Source: an uncultured Eubacteriales bacterium
Lineage (GTDB): Bacteria > Bacillota > Clostridia > Oscillospirales > Oscillospiraceae
DNA: 12,210 nt
NCBI GenBank assembly: GCA_900556935.1
Contig: USQL01000066.1
Coordinates: forward strand, 1 to 12,210
Reading direction: 5' to 3'
The translations under genes were made by a program, and so were the position numbers. The notes under the pieces were generated by a model, which was not told the DNA's origin, made no database searches, and saw nothing but the letters and a program-made list of their open reading frames with translations. Below are positions 1 to 6,055 of the stretch, one piece after another; the stretch's first letter is position 1, and every line of letters starts with the position of its first letter.

Positions 1-2232
1 GCGGCGGCGCAGGCCGTTCTTCTCCTCGCAGTACAGCCGGTCCTTCAGGATATCCAGGTAGAAGCTGGATAGCTCCACTACGCAGAAATCATTGATGGCA
101 TGGGAAACCATGTGGAATTCATACACATTGTAGGCTCTGCGGCACTCCTTGACCAGGGCATCCAGCTTGGTCAGCGCCCACTTGTCCAGCTCCTCCATAT
201 CCTCGGGAGCCACCAGATTGTCGGCATCAAACTCATTGAGGTTGCCCAGGCAGTACCGGGCGGTGTTCCGGAACTTCAGGTAGTTCTGGGCAATCTGCTT
301 GAAGATCTCCTTGGAGCAGCGCACATCCGCGTGATAGTCGGAAGAGGCGGCCCACAGCCGGACGATGTCTGCGCCGAATTCCTTGATGAGGTCCGCGGGG
401 TCCACGCCGTTGCCCAGGGATTTGTGCATGGCCCGGCCCTGGCCGTCCACGGTCCAGCCGTGGGTCAGAACCTGCTTGAAGGGCGCACCCTGGTCCAGAG
501 CGCCAACGGAAGTCAAAAGCGAAGACTGGAACCAGCCGCGGTACTGGTCCGCGCCCTCCAGATACACATCCGCGGGCCACAGCTCGGGGGTGCGGTGCAT
601 CAGGGAAGCATAGTGGGTGGAGCCGGAGTCAAACCAGCAGTCCAGGGTATCCTTCTCCTTGGTGAAGTCCTTGCCGCCGCAGTGGGGGCAGGTAAAGCCC
701 TCGGGGGCCAGCTCCATGGCATCCTTTTCAAACCAGATATTGGAGCCGTACTCGTCGAAGAGCTTAGAGAGCTTCTCGATGGACTCCGGGGTAGACACGG
801 GCTTGCCGCAGTCCTTGCAGTAGAACACGGGGATGGGCAGGCCCCACCGGCGCTGCCGGGAGATGCACCAGTCGGCCCGCTCCCGAATCATGCTGGTCAT
901 CCGGTCCTGGCCCCAGGCGGGGTACCACTGGACGTTCTCAATGGCCTTGATGGCCTGGTCCTTGAAAGACTCCACGGAGCAGAACCACTGGGGGGTGGCC
1001 CGGAAGATGACAGGCTTCTTGCAGCGGTCGTGATGGGGATAGGAGTGGACAATCTCCTCGGAGGCAAACAGAGCTCCGGACTGGCGCATATCCTCCAGGA
1101 TGATGGGGTTACTTTCTTCGGTCTTCATGCCGGCGTACTTGCCCGCGTAGTCGGTGTGACGGCCATAGTCGTCCACAGGCACCACCAGTTCCATGCCGTA
1201 GCGCATACAGGTCTGGTAGTCGTCGGCACCGAAGCCGGGGGCGGTGTGGACACAGCCCGTACCGGAATCCATGGTGACGTACTCGGCGTTCACCAGGCGG
1301 GAGGTCTTGTCCATAAAGGGGTGCTGGGCCAGCATATTCTCAAAGAAGGAGCCGGGGTAGCTGGCCAGAACCTCATAGTGCTCAAAGCCGCCGATGTGCA
1401 TCACCTTGTCCATCAGGGCCTCGGCCATGATGTAGGTCTCGCCGTTGTCGGCCTTCACGAGAACATAGCTGTCTCTCGGGTGCAGGCAGATGGCCAGGTT
1501 GCCGGGCAGGGTCCAGATGGTGGTGGTCCAGATCACGAAGTAGGTCTTGGAAAGGTCGAACTGGCTGAGCTTGCCCAGGTCGTCCTTCATGGGGAACTTG
1601 ACATACACGGTGGTGCAGGGGTCGTCCTTATACTCGATATCGGCCTCGGCCACGGCGGTAACGCAGTAGGGGCACCAGGTCACGGGCTTTAAGCCCTTGT
1701 AGATATAGCCCTTGTCAAACATCCGGCCAAAGATTTTGACCTCCTGGGCCTCAAAATGCTTGTCCATGGTGCGGTAGGGGTGCTCCCAGTCGCCCACCAC
1801 GCCCAGGCGCTTGAAGCCGCCCATCTGCTTCTGGATGAAGTCCTCGGCAAACTCCTCGCAGGCCTTCCGGAACTCGGGCACGGACATGTCCTTGTTGAGC
1901 TTCTTCTTGGAGGTCTCGATGGCCCGCTCGATGGGCAGACCGTGGTTGTCCCAGCCGGGGACATAGGGGGTGTAGCAGCCCATCATGGCATGGCTGCGGA
2001 CGATGAAGTCCTTCAGGGTCTTATTCAGGGCGTGGCCCATGTGGATATAGCCATTGGAGAAGGGAGGGCCGTCATGCAGCACGAAGGGGGGAAGGTCCTT
2101 GTTCTTCTTCAGCATTTCGTTGTACAGGTCCAGGTTCTGCCAGTGCTCCAGCATACCCGGCTCCCGGTTGGGAAGCCCCGCCTTCATGGGGAAGTCGGTC
2201 TTCGGGGTGATGATTGTGTTTTTGTAATCCAT
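1..2232 (-). CDS. ileS: Isoleucine--tRNA ligase, N-terminal 744 residues (gene runs off the left edge)
   Basis: Class I aminoacyl-tRNA synthetase that charges tRNA-Ile with isoleucine in the cytoplasm and edits mischarged valine. The HIGH-type motif is HMGH at residues 64-67, after the conserved stretch LHDGPPFSNG. A W-C-P-Y-C pair follows around residue 160. The CP1 editing domain contains HTAPGFGADDYQT. Two CxxC pairs (CKDC and CPHC) lie before the WFDSGS motif, and the KMSKS loop reads A-M-H-K-S at 601-605. The frame is open to base 1, giving 744 codons; family members are usually a little over 900 residues, so most of the anticodon-binding domain and C-terminus lies outside. The start ATG at 2232 is supported by GGAGG about 10 nt upstream and by the typical opening MDYKNTIITPKTDFPM. 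A T-box riboswitch lies upstream, so expression should rise when uncharged tRNA-Ile accumulates. Identity is very sure. Confidence 0.97.
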   Translation of the reverse strand, partial: MDYKNTIITPKTDFPMKAGLPNREPGMLEHWQNLDLYNEMLKKNKDLPPFVLHDGPPFSNGYIHMGHALNKTLKDFIVRSHAMMGCYTPYVPGWDNHGLPIERAIETSKKKLNKDMSVPEFRKACEEFAEDFIQKQMGGFKRLGVVGDWEHPYRTMDKHFEAQEVKIFGRMFDKGYIYKGLKPVTWCPYCVTAVAEADIEYKDDPCTTVYVKFPMKDDLGKLSQFDLSKTYFVIWTTTIWTLPGNLAICLHPRDSYVLVKADNGETYIMAEALMDKVMHIGGFEHYEVLASYPGSFFENMLAQHPFMDKTSRLVNAEYVTMDSGTGCVHTAPGFGADDYQTCMRYGMELVVPVDDYGRHTDYAGKYAGMKTEESNPIILEDMRQSGALFASEEIVHSYPHHDRCKKPVIFRATPQWFCSVESFKDQAIKAIENVQWYPAWGQDRMTSMIRERADWCISRQRRWGLPIPVFYCKDCGKPVSTPESIEKLSKLFDEYGSNIWFEKDAMELAPEGFTCPHCGGKDFTKEKDTLDCWFDSGSTHYASLMHRTPELWPADVYLEGADQYRGWFQSSLLTSVGALDQGAPFKQVLTHGWTVDGQGRAMHKSLGNGVDPADLIKEFGADIVRLWAASSDYHADVRCSKEIFKQIAQNYLKFRNTARYCLGNLNEFDADNLVAPEDMEELDKWALTKLDALVKECRRAYNVYEFHMVSHAINDFCVVELSSFYLDILKDRLYCEEKNGLRRR

Positions 2233-2289
2233 CGGAATAACCTCCATTTGATTTGTTTACGGAATGTTCAAAGCCTTCCCCTTGGGGAA

Positions 2290-2389
2290 GTAGGGGCGGC
2301 TACCAGCCGCCCGCCAGCCAACGGACCTGAGCGCCTTATACCAACCGCTCACTTTCGATACGTTGCGGGCGGCTAATAGCCGCCCCTAC
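2290..2389. repeat. 100-bp inverted-repeat element in the ileS leader
   Basis: Two 25-bp arms, 2290-2314 and 2365-2389, are inverted copies of each other with 23 of 25 positions identical. They enclose about 50 bp of unremarkable sequence. Each arm is itself a hairpin: GGGCGGCT/AGCCGCCC with a 3-nt loop (2294-2312 and 2367-2385). The element begins with GTAGGGGCGGC and ends with its complement, which is the architecture of a small non-autonomous MITE- or REP-like element. I see no ORF inside it and no clear target-site duplication. It lies between the T-box terminator and the ileS ribosome binding site, so it is transcribed as part of the ileS mRNA. A further small hairpin, CTTCCCC-TT-GGGGAAG, abuts it at 2275-2290. 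That such arms recur through related genomes is inference from familiarity with this repeat style. Confidence 0.8.
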
Positions 2390-2402
2390 AGGGGATTGTT
2401 AC

Positions 2403-2440
2403 AAAAAAGCCTTTGTCCCTTAAAAATAAGAGACAAAGGC
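2403..2440 (-). terminator. Intrinsic terminator of the ileS T-box
   Basis: On the minus strand a 14-bp stem (2440-2427 with 2422-2409, containing one G-U pair) closes a 4-nt loop of U residues and is followed by six U residues at 2408-2403. This is a standard Rho-independent terminator. It sits directly after the T-box antiterminator sequence, so it is the regulated terminator of the riboswitch: uncharged tRNA-Ile should stabilise the alternative antiterminator and allow read-through into ileS. Confidence 0.95.
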
Positions 2441-2650
2441 CATTGTTACCTCTGCGGTACCACTCTCGTTCCGCGTGTTCCGCGGCACTCAATGGGGCTG
2501 TATCGGGCCTGCCCGGTGCGGTCTACTGCCCAAAGGGGTTCGGCGCACTGCTCTGAGGGGATAAGCGTTGGGGCTCCTTGCCGCCTCGCACCAACCGGCG
2601 GCTCTCTGAAAAGGGGCTTCCCAGGCTCCTGTCCTCGTCCTGGCATTGCA
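2403..2650 (-). promoter_or_regulatory. T-box riboswitch (tRNA-Ile sensing) upstream of ileS
   Basis: The minus strand carries the parts of a T-box leader in order. Stem I includes the sequence CAGAGAGCC and the distal apical hairpin GCCGCC/GGCGGC with loop GGTTGGTGCGA (2602-2580). A candidate isoleucine specifier ATC lies on the 3' side of Stem I at 2562-2560. A Stem III-like GGGC/GCCC hairpin is followed by GAGTG. The T-box proper is AGAGTGGTACCGC (2466-2454). The antiterminator can form by pairing GCGG (2474-2471) with CCGC (2457-2454). The bulge UGGU (2462-2459) is complementary to ACCA, the acceptor end expected for a tRNA with discriminator A, as in tRNA-Ile. The terminator follows at once. 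The leader begins about 10-15 nt after the divIVA stop codon, and I see no convincing promoter between them. The specifier position is the least certain part because it is followed by C rather than the usual purine. Confidence 0.96.
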
Positions 2651-2659
2651 TATGAAAAA

Positions 2660-3400
2660 TTACTTGTGGGTGGGGTCGTAGTTCCGGCCAAACTGCAGAT
2701 TGAGGTTTGCGAATCGGCTGGTGGTGGTGTCGTTCACCGGGTGACGGGGCTCTGCCTTGGGGGCAGTGTCCTCGGCGGTGCCAACCAGGGCTTCCACATT
2801 GTGGGCAATCTCGTCGGCCACGGAGCCGCTGTCATAGTGCAGCTCGGAAGCGGCAGGGGCGACGGGTGCAGCGGGGGCGACGGGTGCTGCGGGGGCCTTG
2901 GCAGCGGGGGCAGCGCCCTTAATCCGCTCCAGGGCCTGGATGCAGGCGCGCATCTGCTCCTGAATCTCGGCAATCTTGGCGTTGGCGGCGCGTCTAGCCT
3001 CCTCCACCCGGGCATTCTCGGCGGCAATCAGGGCCTCCGTATTGGCGCTGGGGGCGGCGGCGGGAGCCACAGGGGCGGCAGGAGCGGCGGCCACGGTCTG
3101 AGCCTTGGCGGCAGCCTCTCTGAGCATCCGGTCGCATCTCTGCTTGGTCTCCAGAAGCATCTTATCGGCAGCGGCCTTGGCATCCGCGTCGTTGGACTTG
3201 GAAGCGGCCTCGCCCTTGCGGTATTCCTCCAGCTTGCTGGCCAGAACCCGCATCTTGCTTTTCAGCAGGGCGTTCTCCTTGTAAAGGGTTACATAATCTT
3301 CCGTCAGGGGCTCCAGGAATTCATCGACCTGCTGCATGTTGTAGCCGCCGAAGGAAGACTTGCTGAAAGACACCTGATCGATTTGCTGCGGAGTAATCAT
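2660..3400 (-). CDS. divIVA: DivIVA-family cell division/polarity protein
   Basis: Cytoplasmic coiled-coil protein of 246 residues that in Firmicutes binds curved membrane at the septum and poles and recruits partners. The N-terminal DivIVA domain is clear: residues 12-29 read FSKSSFGGYNMQQVDEFL, followed by a heptad-rich helix to about residue 62. A second helical segment (about 120-160) is flanked by two alanine/proline-rich linkers, one of them encoded by an 18-bp tandem duplication (2856-2891). The C-terminus ends in a non-repetitive tail, RFANLNLQFGRNYDP. The residue after Phe17 is Gly18, where the Bacillus subtilis protein has Arg18. The ATG at 3400 has AGGAAGGAG about 9 nt upstream. 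The gene lies 40 nt after sepF with no terminator between, and directly before the ileS T-box, matching the conserved Firmicutes order. The family call is sure; the exact cellular role in this organism is inferred. Confidence 0.93.
   Translation of the reverse strand: MITPQQIDQVSFSKSSFGGYNMQQVDEFLEPLTEDYVTLYKENALLKSKMRVLASKLEEYRKGEAASKSNDADAKAAADKMLLETKQRCDRMLREAAAKAQTVAAAPAAPVAPAAAPSANTEALIAAENARVEEARRAANAKIAEIQEQMRACIQALERIKGAAPAAKAPAAPVAPAAPVAPAASELHYDSGSVADEIAHNVEALVGTAEDTAPKAEPRHPVNDTTTSRFANLNLQFGRNYDPTHK
2856..2891 (-). repeat. 18-bp tandem duplication inside divIVA
   Basis: Two adjacent 18-bp copies (2856-2873 and 2874-2891) differ at a single base. They encode a repeated PVAPAA-type hexapeptide in the alanine/proline-rich linker of DivIVA. 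It looks like in-frame slippage expansion of a flexible linker and probably varies in copy number among strains. Confidence 0.85.
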
Positions 3401-3440
3401 ATCTGTTTCTCCTTCCTGATATGTTTTTGAAATCTATCTA

Positions 3441-4019
3441 TCAGATATAGTTCTCAACCTCTGCCTGCAAAGTCTCCAAATCTCCGGAGACCTCCATATT
3501 GTGGGGGCAGAAGAGGAAAACGGACTGAGCGACCTTTTTCACATCCCCATCCAGGGCGTACACACAGCCGGACAGGAAGTCCACCACCCGGCGGGCCAGG
3601 GCCTTGTCCACATTCTCCATGTTGACAACCACGGCCTTGCGGTTGCGCAGGTCATCGGCCGCCTTGGAGGTATCGCTAAAGGTGCCGGGGCGGAACAGCA
3701 CAATCTCCTGCCGGTTGGAGCTGGAAGCGGTGTGCAGCACCGGGCCCCCAAAGCTGCCGCCCGTCACGCCGGTAGAGCCGGTGGAGGTGCTTACACTGCC
3801 AAAGCCAAAGTCGGAGCTGTCGTCGTCCTCCTCGTCGTCCTCGGGCTCCTCTGCCTTGGCAGCGGAGCGGCTGCGGCGGGCGGGTGTGCTGCGGCGGGCA
3901 GGCTTCTCTTCCGGTTCGTCGTAATCATCCTCAGCGTAGTCTTCGTCTTCGTCATAATCGTCGTAGTCGTCATCACCATAGGGCGCGGCAAACTTTTTTA
4001 CGTTATCCCAAAGGCTCAT
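3441..4019 (-). CDS. sepF: Cell division protein SepF
   Basis: SepF binds FtsZ and tethers the Z-ring to the membrane in Firmicutes and related bacteria. The 192-residue protein begins with the short amphipathic membrane-binding helix typical of the family (MSLWDNVKKFAAP). A strongly acidic, low-complexity linker rich in Asp, Glu and Tyr follows (about residues 16-70, interrupted by a basic patch at 41-51), then a Ser/Gly/Thr-rich spacer. The globular C-terminal SepF domain (about 104-178) contains AVVVNMENVD, RRVVDFLSGCVYALDG and the FLFCP strand. The linker is longer than in Bacillus, whose protein is about 150 residues. The ATG at 4019 is supported by AGGAGG roughly 10 nt upstream. The gene starts 22 nt after the ylmE stop and ends 40 nt before divIVA, so the three are probably cotranscribed. 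Confidence 0.96.
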   Translation of the reverse strand: MSLWDNVKKFAAPYGDDDYDDYDEDEDYAEDDYDEPEEKPARRSTPARRSRSAAKAEEPEDDEEDDDSSDFGFGSVSTSTGSTGVTGGSFGGPVLHTASSSNRQEIVLFRPGTFSDTSKAADDLRNRKAVVVNMENVDKALARRVVDFLSGCVYALDGDVKKVAQSVFLFCPHNMEVSGDLETLQAEVENYI

Positions 4020-4041
4020 TTCTATATTTCCTCCTGTATGT

Positions 4042-4755
4042 TTACATCTTCTGATGAGCGGTATCGTACACTCTGGCCCCGAAAATAGCGGTGCCTATGC
4101 GAACCATGGTGCTGCCCGCGGCGATCGCGTCTTCGAAATCTCCGGACATGCCCATTGATAAACAGTCTACCGAAACATTATCCTTCTTTTTTGCCCTAAT
4201 GTCAACATATATTTGCCGCATTTTCTGAAAAAATTTAAAATTATCGCCGGGATTCTCCGCAATTGGGGGAATTGCCATAAGTCCCCGGACACAAACATTG
4301 GGAAAACTGTCAATTTTGTCCACCATTGGGAGAATTTCCTCCGGGGCAAACCCGGACTTTGCCTCCTCGAGGCCGATGTTCACTTCCAGAAGAATGTCCT
4401 GAACCAGGCCCTGCCGCTGGGCTTCCCTGGAAATTTCCGCGAGCAAATGTTCGGAATCCACACTTTGGATCAGGTTCACTTTCCCCACCACCTGCCGCAC
4501 CTTGTTGGTCTGCAGATGGCCGATAAAATGAATCTGGGCCCCCTCATAGGCGTTCTCCGCCAGCTTCTTCGTCAACTCCTGAACCCGGTTCTCTCCGCAC
4601 ACCCGGGCCCCCGCCCGAATCGCCTCCTGGACCGCGGGAGCATCGTTCATCTTGGTGGCCGCGCAGAGCACCACCTCCCCCGGGTCCCGCCCGGCCTTCT
4701 CCGCCGCCCGGCAAATCTCCCGCCGGACCTTTTCCACGTTTTCCCCAATAGACAT
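4042..4755 (-). CDS. ylmE: YggS/YlmE-family pyridoxal phosphate-binding homeostasis protein
   Basis: Single-domain PLP-binding protein (PLPBP/COG0325 family, 237 residues, normal length). It is involved in vitamin B6 and amino-acid homeostasis rather than in a well-defined catalytic reaction. The likely PLP Schiff-base lysine is K35 in CAATKMND. The family signatures GENRVQEL, FIGHLQTNK and, near the C-terminus, GMSGDFEDAIAAGSTMVRIGTAIFG are all present and resemble the fold-type III barrel of the N-terminal domain of alanine racemase. The ATG at 4755 has AAAGGAAA about 9 nt upstream. It is the first gene after the hfq terminator and the probable first gene of the ylmE-sepF-divIVA set, the same position relative to sepF as in Bacillus. 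No strong promoter is visible in the 30 nt between terminator and start. Confidence 0.95.
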   Translation of the reverse strand: MSIGENVEKVRREICRAAEKAGRDPGEVVLCAATKMNDAPAVQEAIRAGARVCGENRVQELTKKLAENAYEGAQIHFIGHLQTNKVRQVVGKVNLIQSVDSEHLLAEISREAQRQGLVQDILLEVNIGLEEAKSGFAPEEILPMVDKIDSFPNVCVRGLMAIPPIAENPGDNFKFFQKMRQIYVDIRAKKKDNVSVDCLSMGMSGDFEDAIAAGSTMVRIGTAIFGARVYDTAHQKM

Positions 4756-4787
4756 ATGCTTTTTCCTTTCTATGAAGCTTATATGAC

Positions 4788-4814
4788 AAAAGGCGGCGGA
4801 TTGCTCCGCCGCCT
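4788..4814 (-). terminator. Intrinsic terminator after hfq
   Basis: On the minus strand AGGCGGCGGA and TCCGCCGCCT form a perfect 10-bp, very GC-rich stem around the loop GCAA (4814-4791), followed by a run of U residues (UUUU, 4791-4788, the first also pairing in the stem) and then G. It lies 30 nt past the hfq stop and before ylmE, so it separates the mutS-to-hfq operon from the cell-division operon. The U run is short, so some read-through is possible. Confidence 0.88.
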
Positions 4815-4843
4815 CAGATTCCGGAAGCCGCGGAAGCGTCCCG

Positions 4844-5074
4844 TTACATCGTGGGTGCCGCCGCCTTCAAGGGCCGGATGGGCGCTAGGGTAGAAATGGC
4901 ATGCTTGTAGATCATCTGCTGCTTCCCGTCGGTCACCAGCACCACCACAAAGCTGTCAAATCCCGTAATAACTCCCCGGAGCTGGAAGCCATTCATCAGA
5001 AACAGCGTAACGGGCACCTTGTCCCGGCGCACCTCCTTGAGAATGGCATCCTGCAAATTCATGGTTTCGTTCAT
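4844..5074 (-). CDS. hfq: RNA chaperone Hfq
   Basis: Small Sm-like protein that forms hexameric rings and binds small RNAs and poly(A)/U-rich RNA. With the start chosen here it has 76 residues. The Sm1 region is VTLFLMNGFQLRGVITGFDSFVVVL (22-46 in the protein) and the Sm2 signature is the YKHAIST type (56-62). Gln8 in the NLQD segment and the Y56-K57-H58 triad match the proximal RNA-binding pocket. I chose ATG 5074 because it gives the usual N-terminus (MNETMNLQDAILKEV) and has an AAAGCGGG stretch at good spacing, although it is a weak Shine-Dalgarno. In-frame alternatives are ATG 5098 and GTG 5122, which would add 8 or 16 residues. It follows miaA by 51 nt and precedes a strong terminator; miaA-hfq adjacency is widely conserved. 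Confidence 0.94.
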   Translation of the reverse strand: MNETMNLQDAILKEVRRDKVPVTLFLMNGFQLRGVITGFDSFVVVLVTDGKQQMIYKHAISTLAPIRPLKAAAPTM

Positions 5075-5107
5075 ATGTATACCCGCTTTCTTGTTCATTT
5101 TGGAGTA

Positions 5108-5136
5108 CGCATATGCTAGCACGATTCACTTGTCGA
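5108..5136 (-). promoter_or_regulatory. Possible internal promoter for hfq
   Basis: On the minus strand TCGACA (5136-5131) matches five of six bases of the -35 consensus. It is separated by exactly 17 nt from TATGCG (5113-5108), which matches only three of six bases of the -10 consensus. The site overlaps the end of miaA and would give a leader of roughly 30 nt before the chosen hfq start. The -10 box is poor, so this is a candidate only. Confidence 0.25.
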
Positions 5137-6055
5137 TTTCCCGTAGAATTTGTCGGGCGGCACAGAAAATTTCCGCCTCGCCCTGATTTTCTTCCCGGCA
5201 TAGCCAGTGGATGGCCTTGTTCCGCCGGAACCAGGTCAGCTGCCGCTTGGCATAGCGCCGGGAGGACTGGCGCACCCGGTCCGCCGCCTCCTCTACGGTT
5301 GTCTCCCCCTCCAGGGCCTCCACAAACTCCTTATACCCGATGGCCTGCATACTGGTGGCCTTTTCCGGCACGCCGGAGGAAAGCAAATCCCGAATCTCGC
5401 CTAAGAGCCCCGCCTCCAGCATTTTGGTCACCCGCAGGTCAATCCGCTCATAAAGGGTTTTCCGTTCCGCAAAGTCCAGCCCCAGCCATAGTGGGGTAAA
5501 TCTTGGGGGCATTTCCCTGGTTTTCCGGTCGTGCTCTGTGACGGTCTCCCCGGTTTCCAGATAAATTTCCAGCGCCCGCAGCAGCCGCTTCCGGTCGTGA
5601 ATCCGCTCCGCCGCCTCCGGGTCTACGGAGCGCAGCCACGCGGCCATGGCCTCCATCCCCTCGGCATCCGCCTGCTGTTCCAGCCGTTCCCTTACCCCCG
5701 TGGAGGGGAAGGGGGCAAAGTCCCGGCCGCTTACCAGGCTATCCATATACAGCCCGGTGCCCCCCGCGATAACGGCGGTTTTCCCCCGGGAAACAATATC
5801 CTCCACAACGGGGGCCGCCTCCTGGCAGTAGCGGGAAACGGAATAGGGCTCCTCCGGCTCTGCCACGTCAATCATATGGTGGGGAATCCCCCCCATTTCT
5901 TCCACGGTGGGCTTTGCCGTGCCGATGTCCATGCGGCGGTACACCTGCATGGAGTCGCAGGACACCACCTCGCCGTTCAGCTCCCGGGCAAGCGCCACCG
6001 CCAGCGCCGTCTTTCCCGAGGCCGTGGGCCCCGCAAGGCAGATAATGGGATTCAT
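5126..6055 (-). CDS. miaA: tRNA dimethylallyltransferase MiaA
   Basis: Transfers a dimethylallyl group from dimethylallyl diphosphate to N6 of adenosine 37 in tRNAs that read codons beginning with U, which stabilises decoding. At 309 residues it has the usual length. The P-loop is GPTASGKT (9-16). The DSMQVY motif (34-39) carries the catalytic-type aspartate. IGTAKP (44-49), IPHHMIDV (58-64) and GGTGLY (98-103) are all in the expected order, and the C-terminal RRYAKRQLTWFRR tRNA-binding segment is present. The ATG at 6055 overlaps the stop codon of the upstream membrane-protein gene (ATGA), which implies translational coupling. The gene ends 51 nt before hfq. Nothing is missing or broken. Confidence 0.97.
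   Translation of the reverse strand: MNPIICLAGPTASGKTALAVALARELNGEVVSCDSMQVYRRMDIGTAKPTVEEMGGIPHHMIDVAEPEEPYSVSRYCQEAAPVVEDIVSRGKTAVIAGGTGLYMDSLVSGRDFAPFPSTGVRERLEQQADAEGMEAMAAWLRSVDPEAAERIHDRKRLLRALEIYLETGETVTEHDRKTREMPPRFTPLWLGLDFAERKTLYERIDLRVTKMLEAGLLGEIRDLLSSGVPEKATSMQAIGYKEFVEALEGETTVEEAADRVRQSSRRYAKRQLTWFRRNKAIHWLCREENQGEAEIFCAARQILREIDK

Noticed and set aside
100..1692. 530-codon plus-strand open frame antisense to ileS
   Set aside because: It lies entirely opposite a certain ileS reading frame, has a low-complexity composition rich in Gly, Val, His and Leu, resembles no family I know, and is explained by GC-rich codon use of the real gene.
2363..3430. 355-codon plus-strand open frame spanning the T-box and divIVA
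   Set aside because: It crosses a structured riboswitch and the antisense of the alanine/proline repeats in divIVA; the glycine-rich translation is an artefact.
3791..3991. Minus-strand frame in the acidic sepF linker (Thr/Met/Arg-rich)
   Set aside because: It is the alternate-frame reading of the Asp/Glu codon run in sepF, with no start signal of its own.
4776..4806. TATAAG (4783-4778) as a -10 box for ylmE
   Set aside because: The position 17 nt upstream falls inside the hfq terminator and reads GAGCAA, which does not resemble a -35 box.
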